DNA of 64,000 bases, from the NCBI RefSeq assembly GCF_001042485.2, contig NZ_LBMN02000006.1, forward strand, positions 1-64,000. The letters run 5' to 3'. The notes beneath the pieces are model-generated. The model worked only from the letters and a program-made list of their open reading frames with translations, did no database searches and was not told the origin of the DNA. Shown one piece after another: positions 27,173 to 36,569 of the stretch. This DNA comes from Bacillus paralicheniformis. GTDB lineage: Bacteria > Bacillota > Bacilli > Bacillales > Bacillaceae. Each line of letters begins with the position of its first letter. Positions within the stretch are counted from its first letter, which is position 1. The position numbers were made by a program, and so were the translations under genes.

Positions 27173-28340
27173 GCTTCTCTTCCTTTCTGGCCCCGATAAA
27201 ATAGGTCACGTTTTGAAAAGACTTTGTCATTTGGTCAATATCTCCGATTCCCGCTAAGTCCTGTATGACGACTTTTTTGCCTTTTCTTCGCTCTTCTTCG
27301 GCAAATCTGATCGCCTCTTTTCTCTGTTCCGTGCTGAAGATGACGACATCGATTTTTTCTTGCTCTTCAGCCGGCTTCAATGCTTCCAGCAGCCTGTCAG
27401 TCCTGATGCCGAAACCGGTTGCCGGAGCGGGTGAGTCGAAGCGGCCGAGAAGCTGGTCATATCTGCCGCCGTTTCCGATCGGAAAGCCGACGTTTTCAGC
27501 ATAGATTTCAAACAAAACGCCGGTATAGTAGCTCATATGGCTGACCATGCCTAAATCGAGCTTAATGTCGTCCGTGCAACTATAGTCGCCGAGCGTCTCC
27601 CAAAGCGTCTTCAGTTCTGAAACCGCGCGTTTTCCTTTTTCAGAATCGATGATCGATGCCGCCTTGCTGCACGTTTCAATACCGCCTCTCAACTCCAAAA
27701 GCTCGAGCAGCCTGCTTTTATCAATTGAGGATAAATTGAGGGATTTTACATGCTCCCGGTAGCCGACATAGTTCTTTTCGTATAAATAGCGCCGCAGGAC
27801 ATGAGCCCTTTCTTCGTTTCCTAAAACCTCCACAAACAGAGCGTCTGAAATTCCGACATGGCCGATCGAGATTTTAAATGAAGTCAGGCCGGCTTTTTTA
27901 AGCGAAAAAATGACGAGCGCAATCACTTCTGCGTCAGCGCTTGTAGATCCATCGCCGATCAGTTCGACGCCGACTTGCTCAAATTCGGCGGCACGCCCGC
28001 CTTCACGCTCCTGTGCCCTGAACACATTTGCAGCATAGCCCACTCTAAGCGGGTGATCATCTTTATGAAGCTTTGAGGCCGCCACCCTTGCGATCGGAGC
28101 CGTCATATCAGGTCTTAACACGAGCGTCTGTCCCTCCTGATCAAGGAGTTTAAACAACTGCTGATCCAATATGGCCGACTGCACACCGACCGTATCATAA
28201 AATTCAAGGGCCGGTGTCTCCATGAACTGATACCCCCACAAAGCCATCACCTCTGTTAATGAAGAGCGCACCTTTTTCTTCGTTTCGTAAAGCACAGGCA
28301 GCGTATCCCGCATGCCATGCGGTTTTTCAAACATAAACAT
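27165..28340 (-). CDS. hisZ: ATP phosphoribosyltransferase regulatory subunit (histidyl-tRNA synthetase-like)
   Basis: 391 residues resembling the class II catalytic core of HisRS ([48 protein letters not shown]) without the anticodon domain. It does not aminoacylate; it binds histidine and regulates HisG. First gene of the eight-gene operon. No T-box leader is visible upstream. Confidence 0.96.
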   Translation of the reverse strand: MFMFEKPHGMRDTLPVLYETKKKVRSSLTEVMALWGYQFMETPALEFYDTVGVQSAILDQQLFKLLDQEGQTLVLRPDMTAPIARVAASKLHKDDHPLRVGYAANVFRAQEREGGRAAEFEQVGVELIGDGSTSADAEVIALVIFSLKKAGLTSFKISIGHVGISDALFVEVLGNEERAHVLRRYLYEKNYVGYREHVKSLNLSSIDKSRLLELLELRGGIETCSKAASIIDSEKGKRAVSELKTLWETLGDYSCTDDIKLDLGMVSHMSYYTGVLFEIYAENVGFPIGNGGRYDQLLGRFDSPAPATGFGIRTDRLLEALKPAEEQEKIDVVIFSTEQRKEAIRFAEEERRKGKKVVIQDLAGIGDIDQMTKSFQNVTYFIGARKEEKHG

Positions 28341-28402
28341 CTACACTTGCACCCCCATAACCGTTTGAAGGAAAATTCCGAATCCTTTAGTTCGCTAATA
28401 TG

Positions 28403-28430
28403 ATAATATGCTAACAGATAAAAGAATCAA
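28403..28430 (-). promoter_or_regulatory. Candidate promoter of the his operon
   Basis: On the minus strand TTGATT (28425-28430), 16 bases, TATTAT (28403-28408), about 60 bases upstream of hisZ. Confidence 0.65.
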
Positions 28431-28572
28431 AATCAACAGCCGCTCTTAAAATAGACTCCGGACCGTATGGGAAATGATAACTTTTATGTCATGAACATCT
28501 TGATGTTATAATGTATACGATCGCAAATCTTTGCCTTAACCAAACCAGCAAAGGGAAGACAGGAGACTTAGA

Positions 28573-29298
28573 ATGAAATTTTTCAAAACTCTTTTTTTTA
28601 TTTTTTTCGTAGCAGCTCTTATGACCGCCGTTCTTATACTGTTTTCTAAAGATGCGTTAAGCCCGTTAGCCGAAATGCTGCACAGCAGCCATAAGAATGC
28701 TGCTGACAATAAAGAAGTACGTCAGCCGCTTGACGTCCCGCTGATCAACCAAATGGACTCGCCGAAGCTTTATAACGGCTGTGAAGTCGCCAGCCTGGCG
28801 ATGATCTTAAACTACAGCGGATATCATGTCACAAAAAATGAGCTTGCCAATGAGGTGAAAAAAGTGCCTCTGCACTATGAAAACGGCTTAAAGGGAAATC
28901 CTAACGACGGCTTTGTCGGAGATATGGAAAACGGACCCGGACTGAGTGTCTACCATGGCCCGATTTACGATTTGGCCTATTCATACGCAGGTACTAAAGC
29001 TGTCGATTTGACGGGAAGTGAGCCGGAGAAAATATATGAACAGCTGAATCAGGGAAGACCGGTTTGGGTGATCACCACTGTACATTTCACCCCAGTCAAC
29101 GATATGGGAACATGGAATACACCGTCAGGCAAAGTCGATGTGACGTACAGCGTTCACAGTGTTGCCGTGACAGGCTATGATGAAGATTACGTTTATGTGA
29201 ATGATCCGTACGGATATAAAAACAGAAAAACAGATAGAGAACATTTTGAAAAATCATGGAAACAAATGGGCAGTCAGGCGATCGTGATCGCCGCCTAA
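28573..29298 (+). CDS. yvpB: C39-peptidase-like secreted or membrane-anchored protein YvpB
   Basis: 241 residues: one N-terminal membrane segment or signal anchor (about 6-28), then a papain-fold C39-like domain. Cys in LYNGCEVASLAMILNYSGY (about residue 68), His in VHSVAVTGYDEDYVYVNDPYG (about 193) and Asp following form the catalytic triad. Substrate unknown; these stand-alone domains differ from the ABC-fused bacteriocin proteases. Own terminator. Confidence 0.86.
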   Translation: MKFFKTLFFIFFVAALMTAVLILFSKDALSPLAEMLHSSHKNAADNKEVRQPLDVPLINQMDSPKLYNGCEVASLAMILNYSGYHVTKNELANEVKKVPLHYENGLKGNPNDGFVGDMENGPGLSVYHGPIYDLAYSYAGTKAVDLTGSEPEKIYEQLNQGRPVWVITTVHFTPVNDMGTWNTPSGKVDVTYSVHSVAVTGYDEDYVYVNDPYGYKNRKTDREHFEKSWKQMGSQAIVIAA

Positions 29299-29326
29299 AA
29301 AGGCAGTTAACCCCCTGCCTTTTTTT
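29297..29326 (+). terminator. yvpB terminator
   Basis: AAAAAGGCAG/CTGCCTTTTT stem with an eight-base loop and seven T residues directly at the yvpB stop. Confidence 0.85.
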
Positions 29327-29578
29327 AGTTCTTTCAACCCCTATTAAAATAAGCCCCTTTACCCTTTCGTCACATCCAAAATACAGAAAACAACCCCATT
29401 TCACGTGTTTTATTTACTGTTTTTTCACAATATTCAAATTATTTGTTTACACGTCAGCAAACTCGCATATATGATAGTACCGAAATAGGTGTCTCATCTT
29501 ATTGCAAATGGACCAGAAACTGCTTTCACCTACGGGAGACAAATCTGTTTTGAACAATATTTCATGAGGAGGATGAAA

Positions 29579-30247
29579 ATGATGAAGAGATTAGCAGGTA
29601 CGGTTATTTTGTCAGGTTTGCTCGTCTGCGGGTTTGGACAGGCTCTGCCCGAAAAAGCCTCGGCCGCCGAGGTCGTTCACAAAACGATCGTAGTCGAAAA
29701 AGGACAAACGTATGACGGGAAAGGCAAGCGGCTGATTGCAGGTCCGGAGCTGGGGGACGGAAGCCAGCGCGAAGATCAAAAACCGATTTTCAAAGTGGAG
29801 AATGGCGCAACGCTCAAAAATGTCGTGCTTGGCGCTCCTGCTGCTGACGGTGTTCACACTTATGGTAACGCTTCTATAAGCAATGTTGTTTGGGAAGATG
29901 TCGGCGAAGATGCCCTGACTGTCAAAAGCGAAGGAAATGTCACGATTAACGGAGGATCAGCCCGGCTTGCCGCGGACAAAATCTTTCAGATTAATAAAGC
30001 GAGTACATTTACCGTGAAAAATTTCACTGCGGATCAAGGAGGCAAATTCATTCGCCAGCTCGGAGGCTCGACATTTAAGGCAGTGGTCAATATTGATAAC
30101 TGCACGATTACAAATATGAAAGAGGCCATCTTCAGAACCGACAGCAGTACAAGTTCCGTTACGATGACAAATACAAGGTACTCAAAAGTCGGAAAGAAGT
30201 GGATCGGTGTGAAGCATATTACGGAAAGGAACAATCATGAATTTTAA
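29579..30247 (+). CDS. pelC: Pectate lyase, polysaccharide lyase family 3
   Basis: 222 residues from the ATG at 29579 ([13 protein letters not shown]), preceded by GAGGAGG. Signal peptide cut near KASAAEV (about 29). Parallel beta-helix with the PL3 pattern [31 protein letters not shown] (about 90-120), where the acidic residues bind calcium, and later [26 protein letters not shown]. Cleaves polygalacturonate by beta-elimination outside the cell. Corresponds to B. subtilis yvpA/pelC. The upstream 240 bases hold no other gene. Confidence 0.93.
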   Translation: MMKRLAGTVILSGLLVCGFGQALPEKASAAEVVHKTIVVEKGQTYDGKGKRLIAGPELGDGSQREDQKPIFKVENGATLKNVVLGAPAADGVHTYGNASISNVVWEDVGEDALTVKSEGNVTINGGSARLAADKIFQINKASTFTVKNFTADQGGKFIRQLGGSTFKAVVNIDNCTITNMKEAIFRTDSSTSSVTMTNTRYSKVGKKWIGVKHITERNNHEF

Positions 30248-30265
30248 CTTTGATTGCAAATAAAG

Positions 30266-30291
30266 GCCCCCGTTCTTTATTCAGCGGGGGT
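30266..30291. terminator. Bidirectional terminator between pelC and yvoF
   Basis: GGCCCCCG...CGGGGGTC stem, about 12-base loop, between the convergent pelC and yvoF; the T-tract is modest and part overlaps the end of yvoF. Confidence 0.55.
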
Positions 30292-30795
30292 CTCCAACCT
30301 TTTTTCCATTTCTTCTTTTGTATAGATCAGCCGCATCGGATTGCCGCCGACAAAAGCGCCCGGAGGCACATCTTTATGAACGAGCGTACCGGCGGAAATG
30401 ACGGCGCCGTCTCCGATTTCGACGCCTGGAAGGATCGTCGTATTGGCTCCGATCATGACTTCATCGCCGATGACAACCTCGCCGAGCCGATATTCTTTTA
30501 TTAAATACTCGTGCGCCAAAATGGTCGTATTGTAGCCGATCACGGTGTTACGCCCGACGGAGATCTTTTCAGGAAACATGATATCCGGCATGACCATTAA
30601 AGCAAATGAGCATTTCTCTCCGATTTTCATCCGCAAAAACGTCCGGTACATCCAATTTTTCATCCCAAGAAACGGCGTATAGCGCGCTGCCTGAATGACG
30701 ATAAAGTTTTTGACCACTTTAAAAAATGGAACCGTCTGATAGATGTGCCATAAGGAATTGGCGCCGGACACCGGATAGCGCTTCGTTTTTCTCAA
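30277..30795 (-). CDS. yvoF: Hexapeptide-repeat acyltransferase YvoF
   Basis: 172 residues of left-handed beta-helix repeats ([68 protein letters not shown]). The closing GGNP turn is typical of acetyltransferases acting on sugars or antibiotics. Substrate unknown. Last gene of hprK-lgt-yvoD-ppaX-yvoF; overlaps ppaX by 4 bp. Confidence 0.9.
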   Translation of the reverse strand: MRKTKRYPVSGANSLWHIYQTVPFFKVVKNFIVIQAARYTPFLGMKNWMYRTFLRMKIGEKCSFALMVMPDIMFPEKISVGRNTVIGYNTTILAHEYLIKEYRLGEVVIGDEVMIGANTTILPGVEIGDGAVISAGTLVHKDVPPGAFVGGNPMRLIYTKEEMEKRLETPAE

Positions 30796-31439
30796 GCTTC
30801 CTCCACCTCAAGAATGCGAAGGAGATCGCTCATTTGCTGGAGCATAAAATCAGGCTCGTGTTTAGCCAGGCTTTCTTCTCCTTTAATCGTCCACGCAACG
30901 CCTGCTGTTTTCGTTCCGGCGTTCTTCCCTGCTAATATATCGTGGTAATTATCACCGATCATGATGGCTTCTTCCGGACGGCTGCCAAGCTTGGAAAGGG
31001 CGAGCAAAACAGGCTCGGGATCTGGCTTCGGCCGCTTGACGTCATCCAGCGTCACAACCGTCTCGAAAAAGGCATCAAGCCCCGTCAGTTTAAGCCCCAT
31101 GATAACGGTGTCCCGCAGCTTTGTCGTGACAATCCCGAGCTTATACCCTTCTTCCGCGAGACGTTCCAGCGTCTCGTAAACCGTCTCATACTCGGTTACC
31201 AGTTCATCATGCATCTGATGATTAAATGTCCGGTACATGGTGATCATTTCTTCAGCCTTATCCTTTTGAATGCTTGAGAACGTTTCATAAAGGGAAGGTC
31301 CGATGAAAGCAAGGACATCCTCCCGTTTATAGCGTCCCGGTGCATAATGGTCGAGCGTGTGCAAAAATGAGGCGATGATCAGCTCATTTGTATTGATTAG
31401 CGTTCCATCCAAATCAAATAAAACCGTATTAACTTTCAT
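30792..31439 (-). CDS. ppaX: Pyrophosphatase PpaX
   Basis: 215-residue HAD hydrolase: nucleophile [12 protein letters not shown] (D9, D11), motif II VTTKLRD, motif [16 protein letters not shown] and [16 protein letters not shown]. In B. subtilis it hydrolyses pyrophosphate released when HprK dephosphorylates P-Ser-HPr by phosphorolysis, which explains its place in the hprK operon. Overlaps yvoD by 11 bp. Confidence 0.95.
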   Translation of the reverse strand: MKVNTVLFDLDGTLINTNELIIASFLHTLDHYAPGRYKREDVLAFIGPSLYETFSSIQKDKAEEMITMYRTFNHQMHDELVTEYETVYETLERLAEEGYKLGIVTTKLRDTVIMGLKLTGLDAFFETVVTLDDVKRPKPDPEPVLLALSKLGSRPEEAIMIGDNYHDILAGKNAGTKTAGVAWTIKGEESLAKHEPDFMLQQMSDLLRILEVEEA

Positions 31440-32376
31440 ACAAAGCTTCCTTTCTGCGAACGGAATAACCCGGCTTTCTCCAGATGCGCGAAATCGCGAT
31501 CGTCAGCAGAATCGCGGTTACAAGCCTGATCAACAAAAGAGGCCAGACCGGAATGCCGAGCGGGATAAATACCAATGTGTCTTCCACAACCGCGTGACAG
31601 GCAACGAGAAAAATAAACGCGAGCGTTACATCTCTTTTGCTGACGCCGTCTTCTTCGACCGCTTTGATCATAACGCCGGCCCCATATGCAAGGCCGATCG
31701 TCAGCCCGGCAACCATCGTCATTGAGGTGTTCTCTTTCATGCCGAGCATTCTCGTCAGCGGTGCAAACCACTTTGAAAAAGTATGCAGCCAGCCAAGGTC
31801 TCTCATATATTGAATGATGATCATCAGCGGTATCACGATGGCTGCAAGCTGAAGGACGCCAAGACCCGCCTTGGTGACGGCTTCAAGCGCAATTTCAAGC
31901 CAGCCGGAAGGAGCGGCGCTTTTCGCAGAGATCAAGCCGTATTGGGCCGCATCCTGACCGCCGTGCCAGACAAGGTTAATGATAAAGGCCGAAAAAACGG
32001 CGAGGCCGATGCGCACAAGCAAAATAAGCCATATTTTAATTCCGACCCTTGATGCAACGGTCGATTCGATAATCAAATTGTGGCAAAACGACAGCATCAC
32101 CGCTAAAATAAACACTTCTTTAACTGTCAAATCAAGCGTTAAAATCCCCGCAATTCCGGCATACAAGTTCAGCATGTTGCCGAGCACAAGCGGTATCGCC
32201 GCTTCCCCTGACAACCCGAAAATTCCCATCGCCGGCGTGATCAGCTTGATCAACCAGTCCATCACCGGTGTATGCTGAAGCAGGCTGACAATCAGCGTGA
32301 CAGGAAAAATCACTTTTCCGAGTGTCCACGTCGTTTTCAGCCCCGCCACAGCTCCGGCTTTTAAAGTTCCCTTCAT
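31429..32376 (-). CDS. yvoD: Nucleoside-recognition (Gate) domain membrane protein YvoD
   Basis: 315 residues, about eight to nine membrane segments, with two Gate-type halves ([25 protein letters not shown] near residue 55; [25 protein letters not shown] near 225). Similar to SpmA/SpmB and the gates of nucleoside transporters. Transport substrate unknown. Lies 24 bp after lgt. Confidence 0.88.
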   Translation of the reverse strand: MKGTLKAGAVAGLKTTWTLGKVIFPVTLIVSLLQHTPVMDWLIKLITPAMGIFGLSGEAAIPLVLGNMLNLYAGIAGILTLDLTVKEVFILAVMLSFCHNLIIESTVASRVGIKIWLILLVRIGLAVFSAFIINLVWHGGQDAAQYGLISAKSAAPSGWLEIALEAVTKAGLGVLQLAAIVIPLMIIIQYMRDLGWLHTFSKWFAPLTRMLGMKENTSMTMVAGLTIGLAYGAGVMIKAVEEDGVSKRDVTLAFIFLVACHAVVEDTLVFIPLGIPVWPLLLIRLVTAILLTIAISRIWRKPGYSVRRKEALYES

Positions 32377-32400
32377 TGCTGTCTCCCCTTTGTAAAATCG

Positions 32401-33213
32401 CTACATCTCCTGATACCGTTTAATCTCTCGCCCTTTGAAACGTCTGTAGGCTATCAGCGCAGCCGCACTGAGGATCAGGACGATTGAAATCACCTGGGCG
32501 ATGCGAAGGTTCGCCGTCAGCATCAGACTGTCCGTTCTCAGGCCTTCGATATAGTAGCGTCCCATCGAATACCAAATGACATAGATTAAGAACAGCTCGC
32601 CTCGCTTTAAATTCGCTTTTCTTAAAAGAAGCAGAACGACTACTCCCGTGAAGCTCCACAGCGATTCATACAAAAAGGTAGGCTGGTAGTACTGCCCGTC
32701 GATGTACATTTGATTGATGATAAAATCAGGCAGGTGGAGGTTTTCTAAAAACGCTCTTGACACCGCCTCACCGTGCGCTTCCTGGTTCATAAAGTTTCCC
32801 CAGCGGCCGATCGCCTGACCGAGCAGGATGCTTGGAGCAGCAATATCAGCCAGCTTCCAAAACGAAAGCCCTTTGACCTTCGCATAAATGATTCCCGTCA
32901 GTACGGCGCCGATCAGTCCGCCGTGGATCGCAAGGCCGCCGTTCCATATTTGAATAATTTGGTCCGGGTGTTCACTGTAATAGCCCCATTGAAAAATGAC
33001 ATAGTATGCCCTTGCACATAAAATCGCAATCGGGATCGCAAAAAGCACCAAATCGACAAAGGTGTCCTTATGCAGCCCCCTCCGCTCGCCTTCCCTGACC
33101 GCCAGCCACAAGCCCAGCAAAGCGCCAAGGCCGATGATAATGCCGTACCAATGGACAGCAATCGGCCCCAGGTGAAAAGCAATCGGATTTAAAGGTTCAA
33201 TCGTTTCATTCAT
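32401..33213 (-). CDS. lgt: Prolipoprotein diacylglyceryl transferase
   Basis: 270 residues, seven membrane segments. HGGLIGAV (about residue 93) and the Lgt signature [14 protein letters not shown] (about 136-149) contain the essential His and Arg. Moves diacylglyceryl from phosphatidylglycerol to the lipobox Cys of lipoproteins such as CccB in this window. 11 bp after hprK. Confidence 0.96.
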   Translation of the reverse strand: MNETIEPLNPIAFHLGPIAVHWYGIIIGLGALLGLWLAVREGERRGLHKDTFVDLVLFAIPIAILCARAYYVIFQWGYYSEHPDQIIQIWNGGLAIHGGLIGAVLTGIIYAKVKGLSFWKLADIAAPSILLGQAIGRWGNFMNQEAHGEAVSRAFLENLHLPDFIINQMYIDGQYYQPTFLYESLWSFTGVVVLLLLRKANLKRGELFLIYVIWYSMGRYYIEGLRTDSLMLTANLRIAQVISIVLILSAAALIAYRRFKGREIKRYQEM

Positions 33214-33224
33214 ATTGTCAGCTC

Positions 33225-34157
33225 CTATTCTTCAAGCTCACCATCTTCAATCACATCCGCAAGCTTATGGGTAAATTGCTCAGCGGCATTCAGACCCATT
33301 CTCTTTAGTCTGAAGTTCATTGCGGCCACTTCGATGATGACGGCAAGATTTCTTCCCGGACGAACCGGAATTGTCAGCTTCGGAACGTCTGTATCAATAA
33401 TTTTCATTGTATCTTCTTCAAGCCCTAAGCGGTCATACTGCTTTCCTTGCTCCCAAAGCTCCAGGCTCATGACAAGAGTAATCCGTTTAAAGCTTCTGAC
33501 CGCCCCCGCGCCAAATAACGTCATGACATTGATAATACCAAGGCCTCTGATTTCCAGGAGATGCTCAATTAATTCAGGCGCGCTTCCGATCAATGTATCC
33601 TGGTCTTCCTGTCTGATCTCAACGCAGTCATCCGCTACAAGGCGATGGCCTCTTTTGACAAGCTCCAAAGCCGTTTCGCTTTTTCCAACGCCGCTCTTTC
33701 CGATAATGAGCACCCCGACGCCGTAAACATCGACGAGGACGCCGTGAATCGCAGTTGTCGGAGCCAGCTGGCTTTCAAGAAAATTCGTCAGACGGCTTGT
33801 CAGGCGCGTCGTCTTTAACGGGGATCGAAGCACAGGCACGCCGTTTTCTTCGGAAGCCTCGATGAGTTCAGGCGGAATCGGCAAATCACGGGAAAGGATG
33901 ATCGCCGGTGTAATTCCCGTGCATAACGACAGCATCCGCTGCTTTTTTTCTTCCTCTGGAAGCTTTTCAAAAAAGGTAATCTCGGTCTTCCCAAGCAGCT
34001 GAACCCTCTCTTTTGGATAGTATGTAAAATAACCAGCCATTTCAAGGCCCGGTCTTGATAAATCGCTCATCGTAATCGGGCGGTTGATCCCTTCTTCTCC
34101 GCTGATGAGCTCAAGCTTAAATTTATCCATCACATCTTTTGTTCGAACTTTCGGCAC
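33225..34157 (-). CDS. hprK: HPr kinase/phosphorylase
   Basis: 310 residues from a GTG at 34157 with GGAGG upstream. N-terminal domain then kinase domain with Walker [15 protein letters not shown] (about 153-166) and the HPrK/P signature [21 protein letters not shown] (about 202-222). Phosphorylates HPr and Crh on Ser46 when glycolytic intermediates are high and reverses it by phosphorolysis. Heads hprK-lgt-yvoD-ppaX-yvoF. Its substrate Crh is at 14489. Confidence 0.97.
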   Translation of the reverse strand: MPKVRTKDVMDKFKLELISGEEGINRPITMSDLSRPGLEMAGYFTYYPKERVQLLGKTEITFFEKLPEEEKKQRMLSLCTGITPAIILSRDLPIPPELIEASEENGVPVLRSPLKTTRLTSRLTNFLESQLAPTTAIHGVLVDVYGVGVLIIGKSGVGKSETALELVKRGHRLVADDCVEIRQEDQDTLIGSAPELIEHLLEIRGLGIINVMTLFGAGAVRSFKRITLVMSLELWEQGKQYDRLGLEEDTMKIIDTDVPKLTIPVRPGRNLAVIIEVAAMNFRLKRMGLNAAEQFTHKLADVIEDGELEE

Positions 34158-34353
34158 GATTGATGCACCCTCCTCTTCTCAGATGAAGAACTAGACATTC
34201 AGCTTTATTCTATCACTTTCAAAATGAACCTAAAACATTTTTTGAAAATGGCCCCCCTTGACACTTCGGTGAAGTCTTCTTTTCCCGGGCTTTCTTTCAA
34301 AGCGAAAAATCAGTAGTATGTAAAGAGGAACGCGAAAAGGAAGTGAAGAACCG

Positions 34354-34833
34354 TTGAAATACAATATCCATGATACCACCGTGCTGAACGAAGACATTTT
34401 GACCCCGGAAGAAAAAGAGACATGGGTTCTTTATATGAAAGTACTGACCGCTGCCGGCCTGGGGGATGTCTCCGAATGGATGAAGCTCGATCTCAGCATG
34501 CCGCAAATGAAAGTTTTAATGCTTCTGAACAACCACGGCACACTGAAAGTCTCTGAAATCGCTGAAAAAATGGGCGCTTCCCTTTCAAATATGACCGGAC
34601 TGCTCAGCCGCCTTGAACAAGCGAACTTCATCAAAAGAACACATTCCGAGCAAGACCGGAGAACAATTGTTGTTGAACTAACCGAAGATGCAAAGGGGAT
34701 TTTTCGAAGCCTTTACAAAAAGGGCCACGAAAAGCTCAAAAAGGCGCTCCAGAAACTGAACGAACAGGAAAAAACCCAAGTGAATGAAGGCCTTACCATT
34801 CTTGAAAAAGCGTTAAAAGCTGACGATGAATAG
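34354..34833 (+). CDS. yvnA: MarR-family transcriptional regulator
   Basis: 159 residues starting at a TTG with GGAAG about ten bases upstream. MarR wHTH: LNNHGTLKVSEIAEKMGASLSNMTGLLSRLEQANFIKRTHSEQDRRTIVVELTEDA (about 50-110), with the DxRxxxV wing. Followed after a terminator by an MFS exporter; a perfect inverted repeat overlaps that exporter's transcription start, so this is probably its repressor. Position next to yvnB suggests yvnA of B. subtilis. Confidence 0.85.
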   Translation: MKYNIHDTTVLNEDILTPEEKETWVLYMKVLTAAGLGDVSEWMKLDLSMPQMKVLMLLNNHGTLKVSEIAEKMGASLSNMTGLLSRLEQANFIKRTHSEQDRRTIVVELTEDAKGIFRSLYKKGHEKLKKALQKLNEQEKTQVNEGLTILEKALKADDE

Positions 34834-34836
34834 ACA

Positions 34837-34867
34837 AGCTGCCCGGAAAACGGCGCAGCTTTTTTTG
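34837..34867 (+). terminator. Terminator of the marR gene
   Basis: AGCTGCCCG-GAAAA-CGGCGCAGCT (one unpaired base) followed by seven T residues. Confidence 0.8.
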
Positions 34868-34881
34868 TTGAAAAATTTCTT

Positions 34882-34933
34882 TTGACAAAATGTGTTTTTT
34901 TAAGGATGATTAAAATAGTTCACTCAAAGTGAA
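34882..34933 (+). promoter_or_regulatory. Promoter and probable MarR operator of the MFS gene
   Basis: TTGACA (34882-34887), 17 bases, GATGAT (34905-34910, weak -10). TTCACT-CAA-AGTGAA at 34919-34933 is a perfect 6+6 inverted repeat at the expected start of transcription, the usual size and place for a MarR repressor site. Confidence 0.7.
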
Positions 34934-34972
34934 TTATTCATTTTAAATTAATAAAAAAGGAGGATATATGGT

Positions 34973-36532
34973 GTGAACCAAAAGTGGGCCGTATTATTAT
35001 TTACGATCGGCGTGTTTATGGCTGCTTTAGACAATGGCATCATTTCAGCCGCACTGACGACAATCAACGATTCTTTTCAAGTATCCCCCTCATGGGGAGC
35101 TTGGGGCATCACACTTTATACGCTCGGTTTGGCAGTCAGCGTCCCGATCGTCGGAAAGCTGTCTGACCGGTATGGACGTAAAAAGCTGTTTATCATCGAA
35201 GTCTTGCTGTTTGGCGCCGGTTCGCTGCTGGTTGCATTGAGCCAAAACTTCCCGATGTTTTTATTGGCAAGGCTGATTCAGTCGCTTGGCGGCGGCGGAA
35301 TCTTTATTATCGGAAGCTCGCATATTCTCACTGCGCTGCCTAAAGAAAAACAGGGAACCGCACTGGGGCTTTTAGGTGCGATGAACGGCATCGCGGCAGT
35401 GCTCGGTCCGAATATCGGCAGCTTTATTTTGGATATGACCGGAAGCTGGCACTGGCTGTTTTTGATCAACCTTCCGATTGCCGCAGTGCTGATCATTCTC
35501 AGCGTTCCATTGATGAAAGAAACAAAAGGGGGAACACAGAAGCCGCTCGATCTGGCCGGAACTGTGCTGTTGTCTCTTGGGATTTTAGCTGTGATGTACG
35601 GAATAACGAATATAAACGGACAGCACATGTCTGCCGTCCTGTCCGACCCAAAGGTTTACTGTTTTCTTCTGATCGGCTGCGCGCTGTTTGCAGGACTCAT
35701 CTTTTATGAAAAACGCATAGAACTGAAAGGCGGCGACCCGATACTTGCCTACAGCTTATTAAAAAACAAGGTGTTTCAATGGACGCTTTTTATCGGATTT
35801 TTATCCGGCGGACTCTTGGCAGCCGTTATTTTCATTCCTGCATATGCGGAACAATATTTGCATGTCGCTCCTGAAAAAGCGGGGTATTGGATGACGCCTC
35901 TGGCGCTGGCTTCAGGAATAGGAGCAGGGCTCGGCGGAATGCTCGCCGATCGGAAAGGACCGGTAAAAGCGGCATGGCTCTCGGGAATCATTTCGTTCGC
36001 CGGGTTTTTACTCTTATCCGTCTGGGTGACAGAGAAGTGGGAATTTGTTTTGGCAAGCATTATCGCAGGGGTCGGTTTTGGTTTTCTGTTTGGCGCGCCG
36101 TTAAATATGCTTGTATCAGAGGCAGCAAAACAGGATTACGGGACAGCGCTCGGCACATTATCGCTCGTCAGGCAGATGGGGATGACCTTGGCGCCCGCGC
36201 TGTATGCGGGATATATAACGGCCGGCTACGAAAATATCGGCACACATATCAAACATAAGCTGAATGATGCAGGGATGCCGATCAAGGGGTTTACAGGCGG
36301 TAAGTCGGACGTATCGCATCTGAACGAATCACTCAGCCAGATTTCCGACCCAAAAGTAAAGGACATCATAAGCGAAGCGATCCATGAAAGTGTGGGAACG
36401 GGATTTTTTAACCTCTACTTCACAGCCGCCGTCCTTTCCCTTGCCGTCATCGCTTCTGTCAGCATTTTATCGCTTTACAGAAAAAAACAAACCGACACGG
36501 CAACCCGTCTGAAAAAAGATGTGACAAACTAA
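34973..36532 (+). CDS. MFS drug/solute exporter, 14-segment (DHA2) type
   Basis: 519 residues from a GTG with AAGGAGG upstream; an ATG just before it runs into TGA after two codons. About 14 membrane segments; motif A is GKLSDRYGRKKLF (about 61-73), D22 in AALDNGIISAAL is the family's TM1 acidic residue, and the antiporter motif C region is LGLLGAMNGIAAVLGPNIGSFI. A large loop is at about 415-470. Likely proton-driven efflux of toxic compounds under control of the upstream MarR protein. Confidence 0.87.
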   Translation: MNQKWAVLLFTIGVFMAALDNGIISAALTTINDSFQVSPSWGAWGITLYTLGLAVSVPIVGKLSDRYGRKKLFIIEVLLFGAGSLLVALSQNFPMFLLARLIQSLGGGGIFIIGSSHILTALPKEKQGTALGLLGAMNGIAAVLGPNIGSFILDMTGSWHWLFLINLPIAAVLIILSVPLMKETKGGTQKPLDLAGTVLLSLGILAVMYGITNINGQHMSAVLSDPKVYCFLLIGCALFAGLIFYEKRIELKGGDPILAYSLLKNKVFQWTLFIGFLSGGLLAAVIFIPAYAEQYLHVAPEKAGYWMTPLALASGIGAGLGGMLADRKGPVKAAWLSGIISFAGFLLLSVWVTEKWEFVLASIIAGVGFGFLFGAPLNMLVSEAAKQDYGTALGTLSLVRQMGMTLAPALYAGYITAGYENIGTHIKHKLNDAGMPIKGFTGGKSDVSHLNESLSQISDPKVKDIISEAIHESVGTGFFNLYFTAAVLSLAVIASVSILSLYRKKQTDTATRLKKDVTN

Positions 36533-36569
36533 AAAGCATTTGCTCCCCTTAGGAAAACAAATGCTTTTT
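36531..36569. terminator. Bidirectional terminator between the MFS gene and yvnB
   Basis: AAAAAGCATTTG...CAAATGCTTTTT, 12-bp stem with a 15-base loop, flanked by T on one strand and A on the other. It overlaps the 3' end of the convergent yvnB. Confidence 0.8.

Noticed and set aside
28341..28572. Possible T-box or riboswitch leader before hisZ
   Set aside because: Only ~60 bases lie between the candidate promoter and hisZ and no T-box sequence or specifier stem is visible.
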